Positions 17,295 to 26,721 are shown, counted from the stretch's first letter. The stretch is 64,000 bases of DNA from Dickeya lacustris (GCF_029635795.1 NZ_CP114280.1:3348001-3412000), one strand, 5' to 3'. A program made the numbers and translations. The notes: generated by a model not told the origin, from the letters alone.

Positions 17295-18062
17295 GTGACG
17301 AAGGTTGTGGTTCTACAAGACAGAAAGCAATACCAGGAAATAGGGGGTGACCTGCGGGAGAAAATCCAGCAGGGGGAGTACCCGGTCGGGTCGCGTCTTC
17401 CGCCAGAGCGGAATATTGCGGAGACCTATGGCGTAAGCCGTACCATCGTGCGTGAAGCCTTGCTGATGCTGGAGCTGGAAGGAACGGTGGATATCCGCCA
17501 GGGGTCCGGGGTGTACGTGTTACGAGTGCCGTCGGCGGAAGAGCCGTCCCCGAACGCGCAAAACCGTATCGGCGCGTTTGAAATGTTGCAGGCGCGCCAA
17601 CTGCTGGAAAGCAACATTGCCGCGTTTGCCGCCCGCATGGCGACCCGCAATGATATTGATATCCTGCGGCGCACGTTGGAGCAGGAACAGGCGGCTATCG
17701 CCGCCAACGATTACCGCAGCGATTTCGATAAAATCTTTCACTTGCAGGTAGCAGGGGCGACCCAAAACCAGATGCTGTTGGAAACTGTCAGCAATATCTG
17801 GTCTTGCCGGGACGAAAGCCCTATCTGGCAACAGCTATACAGCCATGTGGGCAACCACGGTTACCGGCTGAAATGGCTGGCGGATCACCAGACGATACTG
17901 GCGGCGCTGCGTCGTCGCGACGTCAGCGGGTCGTATCAGGCGATGTGGCAGCATCTGGAAAACGTCAAAACCACACTGATGGAAATTTCGGACGCCGAAG
18001 CGCCGGAGTTTGACGGCTACCTGTTCGATTCTGTGCCCATTTTTCAGGGAAAACTGGTCTGA
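17295..18062 (+). CDS. GntR/FadR-family regulator, UxuR/ExuR-like
   Basis: 255 aa starting at a GTG. The N-terminal winged helix (LREKIQQGEYPVGSRLPPERNIAETYGVSRTIVREALLMLELEGTVDIRQGSGVYV) is followed by an all-helical FCD ligand domain. The layout and the phrase FEMLQARQLLESNIAAFAA match the hexuronate regulators ExuR/UxuR. Those control galacturonate or glucuronate use, but no such genes are adjacent, so its targets are probably elsewhere. The ribosome site is weak. The acetyltransferase at 18066 follows after 3 bases, so the two are probably co-transcribed. Confidence 0.85.
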   Translation: MTKVVVLQDRKQYQEIGGDLREKIQQGEYPVGSRLPPERNIAETYGVSRTIVREALLMLELEGTVDIRQGSGVYVLRVPSAEEPSPNAQNRIGAFEMLQARQLLESNIAAFAARMATRNDIDILRRTLEQEQAAIAANDYRSDFDKIFHLQVAGATQNQMLLETVSNIWSCRDESPIWQQLYSHVGNHGYRLKWLADHQTILAALRRRDVSGSYQAMWQHLENVKTTLMEISDAEAPEFDGYLFDSVPIFQGKLV

Positions 18063-18065
18063 CGT

Positions 18066-18557
18066 ATGACGACAATGGAAACTACGCCAACGATAGGATC
18101 TCCTGTCTCAATTGGCTATCTGGCGGATTACCCGCATTTCGAGACGCAGGTCGTCGACTGGCTGTGGCAGGCATTTGGCGACGGGCTGAGTCGGGATTTT
18201 TTTGCCAGCGTGGTGCACCACAGCATGGACAAGCGCGCGCTGCCGCTGACGTTCGTGGCGCTGGCAGGCGACCAACTGGTCGGTACGGTCGGGCTGTGGC
18301 GCTGTGATTTGATAAGCCGTCAGGATTTAACCCCGTGGCTGGCGGCGCTGTATGTGGACGAACGCTACCGTGATCGCGGTCTGGGGGCGGATCTTCAGCG
18401 TTTTGTCATCGAATGCAGCCGCGAACGCGGTTTTGACTCTCTCTACCTGTACGCCAGTTTCAGCGGTTACTACGAGCGCCACGGCTGGCGTTACATCGGC
18501 GACGCACCCGAATACCCCGATAAACAGGTGCGGTTGTACCACCGCGCGTTAAGGTAA
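18066..18557 (+). CDS. GNAT-family N-acetyltransferase
   Basis: 163 aa with the GNAT fold. The acetyl-CoA motif is LAALYVDERYRDRGLGADLQRFVIECSRERG, and the family C-terminal strand YLYASFSGYYERHGWRYIGD follows. The acceptor is not known. It sits directly behind the UxuR/ExuR-like gene. A later in-frame ATG at 18075 is also possible. Confidence 0.82.
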   Translation: MTTMETTPTIGSPVSIGYLADYPHFETQVVDWLWQAFGDGLSRDFFASVVHHSMDKRALPLTFVALAGDQLVGTVGLWRCDLISRQDLTPWLAALYVDERYRDRGLGADLQRFVIECSRERGFDSLYLYASFSGYYERHGWRYIGDAPEYPDKQVRLYHRALR

Positions 18558-18674
18558 TCTGCGCTGTTTGCAAACAGCCTACTGCTATCGTGGATAGTGA
18601 TTTTTATCCGGTCGGAGAAGGGTTTCGTGCTGGATAACCAGTGTCATTTCTCTGCTATTTCATCGCACGCACGA

Positions 18675-19004
18675 CAAGGAGAGGCTCAAACGCCGCCTCT
18701 CCTTGACCACTGGCTAGGGGCTAAACTATGAACCCTGACGGGTTCACCCTTGCGGGCCAGCGCAAGCGCTGTTCCATTTTGCGTTGCAAAATGGTGTGCC
18801 ACTGGCGCGGTGCCTTCGGTGTTCGCCTTCGCTATTCGGGCCGCCCGTGACGTGCTCCCGGCACGGCACGGGTTTTCGCGGCGTCCTGCCGCTCACCCGG
18901 CGAAGTCGCCCGCCTCAGCACAGTTTTTGACGCCGTAAAACCATCACCTTTAGCTAAAGGGGCTTACCAGCATTTGTTACGTCCTAACGTCTCACTACCT
19001 AGTG
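18675..19004. other. Hairpin-rich non-coding element between the acetyltransferase and galR
   Basis: Seven palindromes lie in 330 bases: an 11-bp stem at 18675-18705, 7-bp at 18729-18746, 6-bp at 18758-18771, 9-bp at 18774-18794, an 11-position stem with one mismatch at 18844-18872, the perfect 14-bp palindrome CCTTTAGCTAAAGG (18947-18960), and CACTACCTAGTG (18993-19004) overlapping the galR stop. I see no convincing gene; a 62-codon frame at 18750-18938 is low-complexity and crosses the hairpins. It looks like a structured RNA, a dispersed repeat copy or a mobile-element remnant, but its class is not recognised. Confidence 0.6.
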
Positions 19005-20009
19005 TCCACTATTCAAACTGGCGACGGAGTGGCGGCGAATCAGCGTTGGGTGGAACAGGTTGATGGCGTTGGGCAGCGGCGTGTTGTTGGCCAGCGCCAG
19101 CGCCATTTGCGCCGCCTGCGTCGCCATGGCAGTTATCGGATAACGGACGGTGGTCAGGCGCGGGCGCAGGTAGCGCGATAGCAGCACATCATCAAAGCCG
19201 ATAAGCGACATGTCTCGCGGCACGTCGATACTGTTATCGCTTAATACTGCCAGCGCACCGGCGGCCATCGGATCGTTGTAGCAAGTCAGTGCGGTGATAG
19301 GACGCCCCCGTTCCAGCAGGGTGGTCATCGCTTCTTCGCCGCCGGTTTCATCGGGCTCGCCGTAGGCAATCAATTGTTCATCGAGCGTAATACCGTGTTC
19401 GGCCAGCGCATCCCGATGCCCGGCCAGGCGGTCTGCGGCATCGGAAATATCGTGCGTGGAGCACAAGATACCGATTTGCCGATGCCCCTGCAAAATCAGG
19501 TGCCGGGTGGCAAGCCAGGCACCGTAACGGTTGTCGAGCGCCACGCAGCGTGCCTCATATCCCGGCAGAATCCGGTTAATCAACACCATGCCCGGCGCTT
19601 GCGCCATCAGTTGCGATAGCGCGTCATCGCTTAAGGTCTTGGCATGCACCACCAGCGCGGCACAGCGGTGGCGCAGTAATTGCTCAATGGCCTGACGCTC
19701 TTTATGCGCCTGATGATAACCGTTGCCAATCAGCAGGAAATTCCCCGTCCGGTACGCTTCCTGCTCGACGGCCTTGACCATGGTGCCGAAAAACGGGTCA
19801 GAGACGTCAGACACGACCAGCCCGAGGGTTTCGGTGGACTGCTGCGCCAGGGCGCGGGCGTTGGCATTCGGGTGGTACTGCAACTGCTGCATGGCCTGTA
19901 GTACCGCGCTGCGGGCCTGTTCACTGGCCTTTGGCGAATCGTTAATGACGCGAGAGACGGTTGCGACCGATACGCCTGCCAGTCTGGCAACGTCCTTAAT
20001 GGTGGCCAT
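18999..20009 (-). CDS. galR: Galactose operon repressor GalR
   Basis: 336 aa. The LacI-type helix-turn-helix MATIKDVARLAGVSVATVSRVINDSPKASEQAR is followed by the sugar-binding core. Similarity to E. coli GalR runs throughout, including YHPNANARALAQQSTETLGLVVSDVSDPFFG. It represses galactose genes in the absence of D-galactose. The position beside omr, aas and lplT is as in E. coli and separates it from GalS. No gal operator was assigned in its own promoter. Confidence 0.92.
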   Translation of the reverse strand: MATIKDVARLAGVSVATVSRVINDSPKASEQARSAVLQAMQQLQYHPNANARALAQQSTETLGLVVSDVSDPFFGTMVKAVEQEAYRTGNFLLIGNGYHQAHKERQAIEQLLRHRCAALVVHAKTLSDDALSQLMAQAPGMVLINRILPGYEARCVALDNRYGAWLATRHLILQGHRQIGILCSTHDISDAADRLAGHRDALAEHGITLDEQLIAYGEPDETGGEEAMTTLLERGRPITALTCYNDPMAAGALAVLSDNSIDVPRDMSLIGFDDVLLSRYLRPRLTTVRYPITAMATQAAQMALALANNTPLPNAINLFHPTLIRRHSVASLNSGH

Positions 20010-20338
20010 GAGGTTTCCTGTGCTTGCTGAAGCTCAATGAGAGGGAAAAATGTATCATCTGCCAGAGTGTTACGGAATTGGGCCGTGGCCGCAAGAGGGG
20101 GCGATCGCAACTTTGGCTTCCGCTATTTTGGCGTTTGCTATGGCGCGGTATGGGAGGCGAGAACGGCTTGGTCGGCACAGGGTGTTGCACGCAGTGCAAT
20201 GGGCGAACAGGGGGGGATGAGCCCGATGGTTCGCGCGGATTCATGCCTTTATTACACTCCTCCTGAGAATTTTACAGTTGGTTGCACTTCGAACGTTTAT
20301 CTTTCGATTATGCGCTAGTTATCCCGCGTCACTCTCTT

Positions 20339-20344
20339 TAGAGT
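20339..20344 (+). promoter_or_regulatory. Likely -10 element of the OmrA/B-like RNA
   Basis: TAGAGT ends 7 bases before the expected RNA 5' end at 20352. OmpR is the known activator of omrA/omrB, but no OmpR box could be assigned with confidence. Apart from the RNA, the gap 20010-20618 shows no gene I can support. Confidence 0.5.
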
Positions 20345-20351
20345 AACAAGT

Positions 20352-20443
20352 CCCAGAGGTATTGATGGGTGACAAATCGATGTGTTCTTCACATTGAACC
20401 ATTCAAATTGCACCAACCTACGCGGATGCGTAGGTTTTTTTTT
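20352..20443 (+). ncRNA. omrA: OmrA/OmrB-family small RNA
   Basis: The RNA begins CCCAGAGGTATTGATGGGTGA, the conserved OmrA/OmrB seed, and ends with CACCAACCTACGCGG-ATGCGTAGG and a run of nine T, a terminator nearly the same as in the E. coli RNAs. The middle is variable, as expected. OmrA/B are Hfq-dependent RNAs induced by OmpR that repress outer-membrane receptors and other mRNAs by pairing through the 5' end. They lie between aas and galR in E. coli, as here. E. coli has two tandem copies; only one is seen, so the choice between A and B is arbitrary. Confidence 0.9.
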
Positions 20444-20618
20444 GCCTGCGTTTTTTATTCTTCTAAAATCATTGCGTTTGACCGAATAGCCCGCCTGTTA
20501 TATCGCGCTGGCCGCAGGCGTTTTCATGGCGGCTGTCGCCAGGCTTTATGGTATGGTGAGCGCTTTGATACACCCAGACCTGGCAGGGCCGCAGCTAAAC
20601 TACATCGGGAGAGGCGGG

Positions 20619-22829
20619 ATGATTTATACCTTTTTACGCTGGTTACTAAAAAGCCTATATCGTATTGAAATTAAAGGCGATGAAAGCAGCTTCCGACAAT
20701 CCAGGCTTCTGATTACGCCAAACCACGTCTCTTTTTTGGATGGCGTACTGATGGCGCTGTTTTTGCCGCTGTCCACCAAGCCGGTGTTCGCCGTGTATTC
20801 CAACATTGCCAACCGCTGGTTTATGCGTTGGCTCGCGCCCTATATCGACTTTTTGCCGCTCGACCCCACCAAACCGCTGGCCATCAAACAGCTGATTCGC
20901 CTGGTTGAGGCCGGTCGCCCGGTCGTGGTCTTCCCCGAAGGGCGTATTTCTGTGACCGGCTCGCTGATGAAAGTCTACAGCGGTGCCGCGTTTGTCGCCG
21001 CTCGCGCCGGGGTAAGTGTGGTGCCGGTGCGTATCGAAGGGGCTGAGTTTACGCCGTTCGGACGGCTGGGTGGCGTAGTGCGCCGCCGCCTGTTTCCTCA
21101 AATTTCACTGCATTTTCTGCCGCCGAAAACCTTACCGATGCCGGTGGCGGCGTCAGGTCGCGAGCGGCGGGAAAAAGCAGGAGAGGCGCTACACCAGATA
21201 ATGATGGATGCGCGCATGGACGTGCGCCCGCGCCATACGCTCTATCAGGCATTTTTGGCGGCCTGTACCCGGTATGGCTACAGCAGCCCATGCATTGAAG
21301 ATATTGCGCTTAAAGAAGACAGCTATCATGGCCTGCTGAAAAAAGTGCTTGGCGTGTCGCGCATTGTGCAGCGCTTTAGCGCCGAGCGTGAGGCGGTAGG
21401 CGTGCTATTGCCAAACACCACGGTGACGGCGGCGGTGATCCTGGGGGCTTCTTTGGGCAACCGCATACCCGCGATGCTCAACTATACTGCCGGGGCTAAA
21501 GGCATTCAGAGCGCGATGCGCGCCGCCTGCCTGAAAACCATCGTCACATCGCGACAGTTTCTGGAGAAAGGCAAACTTACCCATCTGCCGGCGCAGGTCA
21601 AAGAGGCAAACTGGGTCTATCTGGAAGATCTGAAAGCAACGGTGACGCTGGCCGACAAAGCCTGGATTTTCTTTCATCTGTTATTTCCGTGGCGCGCGGC
21701 TCCGGCGCAGCAGGCTGAGGATAGCGCCGTTATCCTGTTTACCTCCGGTTCAGAAGGCCAGCCGAAAGGCGTGGTACACACGCATCATAGTCTGCTTGCC
21801 AATGTTGAGCAGATTCGCAGCGTAGCGGATTTCACGCCGCGCGATCGTTTTATGTCGGCGTTGCCGCTGTTTCATGCCTTCGGGCTGACGGTGGGGCTGC
21901 TAACACCGCTGATGACCGGTGCGCGGGTGTTCCTCTACCCAAGCCCGCTGCATTACCGCATCGTGCCGGAGCTGGTGTATGACCGAAACTGCACCGTGCT
22001 GTTTGGCACCTCCACCTTTCTTGGCAATTATGCGCGCTTTGCCCACCCTTATGATTTCGCGCGTTTGCGCTATGTGGTGGCGGGGGCGGAAAAGCTCTCG
22101 GAGCGGGTGCGCGAGACCTGGCAGGCGCGTTTTGGCATTCGTATTCTTGAAGGGTATGGCGTGACAGAGTGCGCGCCGGTGGTGGCGATTAATGTGCCGA
22201 TGGCCTGTAAACACCAAAGCGTCGGGCGTTTATTGCCGGGGATGGAAGCCCGGCTGATAGCGGTGCCCGGCATTACGCAGGGCGGATGTTTGCAACTGCG
22301 CGGCCCGAATATAATGCAAGGTTATATGCGGGTTGAGCACCCCGGAGAGCTGGAGCCGCCTTGTGCGCTTAATGCGCACGGTGTACGCGAGGCGGGCTGG
22401 TATGACACTGGCGATATTGTCTCGCTCGATGACGCCGGTTTTTGCACCATTATTGGCCGGGTGAAGCGCTTTGCCAAAATCGCGGGGGAAATGGTGTCGC
22501 TGGAGGCGGTAGAGCAACTGGCGAATCAGGTGTCGTCACAGGCGCAACATGCCGCCAGCGCGCGCAGCGATAACAGTAAAGGGGAGGCCCTGGTGCTGTT
22601 TACGACCGATGCGGCACTCACCCGTGAGAGCCTGTTAGCGCAAGCGCGTCTGAGCGGCGTACCGGAGCTGGCCGTGCCGCGAGATATCCGCTATGTGGCA
22701 TCGTTACCGCTATTGGGCAGCGGCAAACCGGATTTTGTTACGCTGCGCGAGTGGGCGCAACAGCCGGTCGATATGCCGCACACGGCGGATGAGGGCGTCA
22801 GCGAAATGGCGGCGGAGCAGCAGAAATGA
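20619..22829 (+). CDS. aas: Bifunctional 2-acyl-GPE acyltransferase / acyl-ACP synthetase
   Basis: 736 aa from the ATG at 20619 ([21 protein letters not shown]), aligned to the E. coli start; an upstream ATG would add 31 unlike residues. The acyltransferase domain has NHVSFLDG (His36, Asp41) and FPEGRIS. The adenylating domain has [27 protein letters not shown] and [14 protein letters not shown]. It reacylates lysophosphatidylethanolamine brought in by LplT, using acyl-ACP made in the second domain. The membrane anchor is in the linker. Overlaps lplT by ATGA. Confidence 0.95.
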   Translation: MIYTFLRWLLKSLYRIEIKGDESSFRQSRLLITPNHVSFLDGVLMALFLPLSTKPVFAVYSNIANRWFMRWLAPYIDFLPLDPTKPLAIKQLIRLVEAGRPVVVFPEGRISVTGSLMKVYSGAAFVAARAGVSVVPVRIEGAEFTPFGRLGGVVRRRLFPQISLHFLPPKTLPMPVAASGRERREKAGEALHQIMMDARMDVRPRHTLYQAFLAACTRYGYSSPCIEDIALKEDSYHGLLKKVLGVSRIVQRFSAEREAVGVLLPNTTVTAAVILGASLGNRIPAMLNYTAGAKGIQSAMRAACLKTIVTSRQFLEKGKLTHLPAQVKEANWVYLEDLKATVTLADKAWIFFHLLFPWRAAPAQQAEDSAVILFTSGSEGQPKGVVHTHHSLLANVEQIRSVADFTPRDRFMSALPLFHAFGLTVGLLTPLMTGARVFLYPSPLHYRIVPELVYDRNCTVLFGTSTFLGNYARFAHPYDFARLRYVVAGAEKLSERVRETWQARFGIRILEGYGVTECAPVVAINVPMACKHQSVGRLLPGMEARLIAVPGITQGGCLQLRGPNIMQGYMRVEHPGELEPPCALNAHGVREAGWYDTGDIVSLDDAGFCTIIGRVKRFAKIAGEMVSLEAVEQLANQVSSQAQHAASARSDNSKGEALVLFTTDAALTRESLLAQARLSGVPELAVPRDIRYVASLPLLGSGKPDFVTLREWAQQPVDMPHTADEGVSEMAAEQQK

Positions 22830-24025
22830 CAGGTAAACACACGACTGGCGAAACGCTGTTTTCCCGTGGCATGAACGCGGTAATGGTGGCGCAATTCTTT
22901 TCTGCATTTGGTGATAATGCCCTGTTGTTTGCCACACTGGCGCTGGTGAAATCTCAGGCTTACCCCGAATGGAGCCAGCCATTTTTACAAATGGGCTTTG
23001 TCGCTGCTTATATCGTGCTCGCGCCGTTTGTCGGTCAGTTTGCCGACAGCGTTGCCAAAGGGCGGGTGATGATGGTGGCCAATGCGCTAAAACTGGCCGG
23101 TGCCTCGCTGATTGCGCTGGGGGGCAACCCCTTTCTGGGCTACACGCTGGTGGGCGTGGGCGCTGCGGCGTACTCTCCGGCCAAGTACGGCATTTTGGGC
23201 GAAATCACCCATGGCGGCCAGTTAGTCAAAGCCAATGGCCTGATGGAAGCCTCGACCATTGCGGCGATCCTCACCGGCTCGGTTGCCGGTGGCATGCTGG
23301 CCGATTGGCATCTGTATGGTGCGTTGCTGGTGTGCGCGCTGGCGTATGCCATTGCGCTGGCGGCGAACGTGTTGATCCCAAAGCTTGCGGCGGCGCGACC
23401 GGGGTCATCATGGCGTCCGTTACGCATGACCCACGCATTTTTCACTGCCTGTCGCCAGCTCTGGCGCGACGGTGAGACGCGTTTTTCGCTGGTTGGCACC
23501 AGTCTGTTTTGGGGCGCGGGCGTCACGCTGCGTTTTTTACTGGTGCTGTGGGTGCCGCTGGCGTTGGGTATCCATGATAATTCAACGCCGACGCTGCTGA
23601 ATGCGATGGTGGCGGTCGGGATTGTGCTGGGTGCGGCGGCAGCCGGTAAGCTTGTGACGTTACACACCGTGCGTCGTTGCCTGCCTGCCGGTGTGCTGAT
23701 TGGCGTGATGGTGGTGGTGTTTACCCTTCAGCACAGCCTCATCAGTGCATATGCCTGCCTGCTGCTGCTGGGGGCGCTGGGCGGTTTTTTCATTGTGCCG
23801 TTAAATGCATTATTACAGGCGCGTGGTCAGCAAAGCGTCGGGGCGGGTAACGCCATTGCGGTACAAAATCTGGGGGAAAACACCGCCATGTTGCTGATGC
23901 TGGCGCTCTACTCGCTGGCGGTCAAACTGGGTGTGCCGGTGCTGGTGATAGGGTGTCTCTTCGGTGCGCTGTTTACCTTGGCCATCGCCGGCCTGTGGGG
24001 ATGGATGCGACTGACAATAAAATAA
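22826..24025 (+). CDS. lplT: Lysophospholipid transporter LplT
   Basis: 399-aa major-facilitator protein with about 12 membrane segments. The N-terminal conserved [26 protein letters not shown] and [11 protein letters not shown] match E. coli LplT. It flips lyso-phosphatidylethanolamine and lyso-phosphatidylglycerol across the inner membrane for Aas. The 4-base overlap with aas means a shared transcript. The AT-rich restriction-modification pair begins about 75 bases after its stop. Confidence 0.95.
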   Translation: MTGKHTTGETLFSRGMNAVMVAQFFSAFGDNALLFATLALVKSQAYPEWSQPFLQMGFVAAYIVLAPFVGQFADSVAKGRVMMVANALKLAGASLIALGGNPFLGYTLVGVGAAAYSPAKYGILGEITHGGQLVKANGLMEASTIAAILTGSVAGGMLADWHLYGALLVCALAYAIALAANVLIPKLAAARPGSSWRPLRMTHAFFTACRQLWRDGETRFSLVGTSLFWGAGVTLRFLLVLWVPLALGIHDNSTPTLLNAMVAVGIVLGAAAAGKLVTLHTVRRCLPAGVLIGVMVVVFTLQHSLISAYACLLLLGALGGFFIVPLNALLQARGQQSVGAGNAIAVQNLGENTAMLLMLALYSLAVKLGVPVLVIGCLFGALFTLAIAGLWGWMRLTIK

Positions 24026-24085
24026 AGGGTGATGTAGTCAATAATCGTAAAGTGGGCCTGCCTTAGGTATGAAGACACTTTGCTG

Positions 24086-24102
24086 ATAAGTTGTAAACTT
24101 AT
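24086..24102. promoter_or_regulatory. Inverted repeat at the start of the restriction gene
   Basis: ATAAGTT (24086-24092) and AACTTAT (24096-24102) form a perfect 7-bp inverted repeat around GTA. It lies 24-40 bases before the preferred start codon of the endonuclease. It could be an operator that limits endonuclease expression, since no separate controller gene is present. Function is inferred from position only. Confidence 0.45.
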
Positions 24103-24125
24103 TGAAAGCTAAGGTTGAGAATGCT

Positions 24126-24764
24126 ATGCAGCAAGTTTTTGTGAGAGAAAAGCATGTTTATCATAATGCGGCTTTTGTTGAACTGGTAAAGGACGCAGTC
24201 CGTTTTTTTAATGGGACTCCTGTTCATGCTTTGCCTCCATCCGAGAAATTTCTGGGGGCTGGGGTATATGCACTTTACTATACGGGTGATAACCCACTTT
24301 ATACTCGTTATAGAGAGCTAAATCGTTTGTCTTATGATTTTCCCATTTATGTTGGGAAAGCTGTTCCTGAAGGATGGCGGCAAGCGAGAATTTCCGATTC
24401 AGATATCACACAATCGACAGAGTTATATCGCCGTTTGAGAGAGCATAGCAGGAGTATTTCTGCGGGTGATGGTCTGAATATTGCTGATTTCTCATGCCGA
24501 TTTGTCATCTTTGAAAAAGAGGGGTCTGACATGATTGGTTCAATTGAAGCCTCATTAATCAAGTTGAATCAACCACTTTGGAATTCTTGCGTTGATGGCT
24601 TCGGTAATCATGATCCAGGGAAGGGACGATATGAACAAGCACGATCTGATTGGGATGTAATACATACAGGGCGGATTTGGGCAGATCGTCTGAAAGGAGG
24701 CGCAGCCAGAAGAGATGATGTTGTTGTGAGAGTTGAAAATCATTTAAAGGGTTTAAAAAAATAA
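24126..24764 (+). CDS. Eco29kI-type GIY-YIG restriction endonuclease
   Basis: 212 aa from the ATG at 24126; an in-frame TTG at 24102 is an alternative. The GIY-YIG active site appears as GVYALYY and FPIYVGKA, followed by RLREH (Arg, His), then SIEASLIKLNQPLWN (Glu, Asn). These are the catalytic positions known for R.Eco29kI, which cuts CCGCGG. The specificity is inferred from the family. The frame is complete and all active-site residues are present, so the enzyme looks functional. The gene is much more AT-rich than its neighbours and sits before the methyltransferase with a 2-base gap, as in that family. Confidence 0.88.
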   Translation: MQQVFVREKHVYHNAAFVELVKDAVRFFNGTPVHALPPSEKFLGAGVYALYYTGDNPLYTRYRELNRLSYDFPIYVGKAVPEGWRQARISDSDITQSTELYRRLREHSRSISAGDGLNIADFSCRFVIFEKEGSDMIGSIEASLIKLNQPLWNSCVDGFGNHDPGKGRYEQARSDWDVIHTGRIWADRLKGGAARRDDVVVRVENHLKGLKK

Positions 24765-24766
24765 CA

Positions 24767-25922
24767 GTGAAATCATTAGAAATTTTCTCTGGAACGGGTG
24801 GTTTAGCCAAAGGTTTGGAAATGGCAGGTTTTGAACATGTGTCTTTTGTTGAGTTAAATAAAGATGCATGTGTGTCTCTGCGAAATTAATTTTAACCCAG
24901 AGCTCGTTTTTGAGGGTGATATAGCTACTTTTGATTTGAGTGCATTAGAGACTGTAGATCTTGTTGCTGGTGGCCCCCCTTGCCAGCCATTTTCGTTAGC
25001 GGGAAAACACAAAGCGCATCAAGATAGCAGAGATATGTTCCCTTATGCTATACGTTGCATTGAGCATCTGCAGCCTAAAGCATTCTTTTTCGAGAATGTA
25101 AAAGGGCTGTTGAGAGAGTCATTTTCAGATTATTTTAATTATATAATTCTTCGTCTGACATATCCTGATTTTAATATTGGTGATGATGAAAGTTGGTTAG
25201 TGCATTTAAATAGACTAAAAAAAATAAATAAAGAGAATTATGACGGTGTCACATATGATGTCTCTTTTAATTTATTGAATGCTGCTAACTATGGTGTTCC
25301 ACAGAAGCGTGAGCGTGTTTTCATTATTGGTATTCGCTCTGACTTGGAGATGACGTGGACATTTCCATTACCCACTCATACTGAGGATAGCCTAAATTGG
25401 GATAAATTTGTCACTGGGAGTTATTGGAAAAGACATAATATTCCTGTGCAGAGTAATCCGCGCCTTTCTGCATTGCTGAGAAAGAAATATGGTTTTTTCC
25501 CACCAGAGGAAAAACCGTGGCTGACGATACGTGATGCTTTGTTTGGTGTCCCCCATCCAAATGAAAAACATGATATTCCAGATCATATATTTAAAGATGG
25601 TGCCAGAGTTTATCCTGGCCATACTGGAAGTGATATTGATCAACCATCTAAAACTATTAAAGCAGGTGGACATGGTGTTCCCGGGGGCGAAAATATGATC
25701 CGCTATGAGGATGGATCTGTAAGATATCTCACTACATATGAAGCAAAGCTGATTCAGACGTTCCCCAGTAATTTTATCGTTACAGGCGCTTGGGGGGAGG
25801 CGATGCGACAAATTGGTAATGCGGTACCCGTTACACTGTCTGAGGTGATAGCAAAAAATCTTTACCAAATACTGGTCGATGAAACTGATATTGCGGCGAA
25901 CAGCCGTGCAGACAATCAATAA
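24767..25922 (+). pseudogene. DNA cytosine-5 methyltransferase of the Eco29kI type, frameshifted
   Basis: A GTG start at 24767 reads the SAM-binding motif I LEIFSGTGGLAKGLEMAGF and VELNKDACVSLRN, then stops at TAA 24887-24889. The rest continues one base later as NFNPELVFEGDI. It holds motif IV GGPPCQPFS, motif VI FFENVKG, motif VIII QKRERVFIIG, motif IX RYLTTYEAKLIQTFP and motif X QIGNAVP. Removing one T at 24886/24887 gives an uninterrupted 384-aa protein, near the ~382 aa of M.Eco29kI. The downstream frame alone (ATG 24864) would lack motif I. Either a real frameshift, a sequencing error, or an unusual +1 shift at the stop. The endonuclease beside it is intact, which makes true loss of methylation hard to tolerate. 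Confidence 0.85.
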
Positions 25923-25932
25923 TGGAGTCACG

Positions 25933-26388
25933 ATGAGTCTGATTTGGCATGACTGGGGCGTGAAGGAGCTCAATCCTTATGCCCTGTATGACATTTTACG
26001 CCTGCGCAGTCAGGTGTTTGTCGTGGAGCAAGGCTGTGCGTATCAGGATCTGGATGGGCTGGATCTGATTGACGGCAATCGCCATGTTACCGGCTGGCAA
26101 AACGGTCGCTTGATAGCCGTCGCGCGCTTGCTGGCCCCCCATGATGGGCAAGATGCCGTGACGATAGGCCGGGTAGTGGTGGCGGCCGATGTTCGTGGCC
26201 AGCAGCTTGGTCAGCAACTGCTGATGCACGCGCAGACTGCCTGCGCCCGGCACTGGCCGGGTCGGGCGCATTACCTGTCGGCGCAGGCGCATTTGCAATC
26301 GTTCTATCAGCAGTTTGGTTTTGAGGTTTGTGGTGCGATGTACGATGAAGACGGCATTGCCCACGTGCCGATGCGTACCGCTCATTAA
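25933..26388 (+). CDS. elaA: ElaA-like GNAT acetyltransferase
   Basis: 151 aa from the ATG at 25933 behind GGAG. The ElaA pattern is clear: LYDILRLRSQVFVVEQGCAYQDLDGLD, TIGRVVVAADVRGQQLGQQLL for acetyl-CoA, and FYQQFGFEVCGAMYDEDGI-HVPM. The natural substrate of ElaA is not established. It starts 10 bases after the methyltransferase stop, so it may now be read from the restriction-modification transcript, although its own ribosome site is intact. Confidence 0.88.
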   Translation: MSLIWHDWGVKELNPYALYDILRLRSQVFVVEQGCAYQDLDGLDLIDGNRHVTGWQNGRLIAVARLLAPHDGQDAVTIGRVVVAADVRGQQLGQQLLMHAQTACARHWPGRAHYLSAQAHLQSFYQQFGFEVCGAMYDEDGIAHVPMRTAH

Positions 26389-26422
26389 ACACGCGCTGGC
26401 GCATTGACGCATGGCTACAGCG

Positions 26423-26452
26423 CATGCCGCCGGCCCAGCGGCGGGCGGCATG
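26423..26452. terminator. Possible bidirectional terminator hairpin, elaA/ecn
   Basis: CATGCCGCC (26423-26431) pairs with GGCGGCATG (26444-26452) between the convergent elaA and entericidin genes. The stem is strong, but there is no clear T run on either side, so its termination strength is uncertain. Confidence 0.45.
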
Positions 26453-26454
26453 GT

Positions 26455-26583
26455 TCAACTGGCGGAATGCGAGATGGTGCTACCCAGTTTTTGTACATCC
26501 TGACCAAAGCCGCGAGCGGTGTTACAGCCGCTCAGTGTGGCGGCCATCAGTAAGGCTGCGGCCAATAGTGCGATGGTTTTCAT
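26455..26583 (-). CDS. Entericidin-like small lipoprotein
   Basis: 42 aa from the ATG at 26583 (MKTIALLAAALLMAATLSGC). The lipobox LSGC predicts cleavage before Cys20, and the mature part NTARGFGQDVQKLGSTISHSAS matches the entericidin pattern of a lipidated, amphipathic ~22-residue peptide. In E. coli the entericidins A and B act as an antidote/toxin pair in stationary phase. Only one such gene is seen here, so its role as toxin or antidote cannot be assigned. Confidence 0.85.
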   Translation of the reverse strand: MKTIALLAAALLMAATLSGCNTARGFGQDVQKLGSTISHSAS

Positions 26584-26721
26584 GATTGTTACCTTATCTG
26601 TTGTGGTCTCATGTGGCGGGGCGCAGCACCCTGCCAACGGCTACGTTGCCACATTTCCCTGGCGTTTTTCAATGTCGGGCCTGGGCCTGATGCCTGCTTC
26701 GGTATCAGCGCCGGGCACGGC

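Noticed and set aside
18750..18938. 62-codon frame in the hairpin element
   Set aside because: It crosses several perfect hairpins, has no ribosome site and low-complexity composition; better read as non-coding.
24864..25922. The methyltransferase as an intact gene starting at ATG 24864
   Set aside because: It would lack the SAM-binding motif I, which is present just upstream in another frame; the first residues are out-of-frame sequence.
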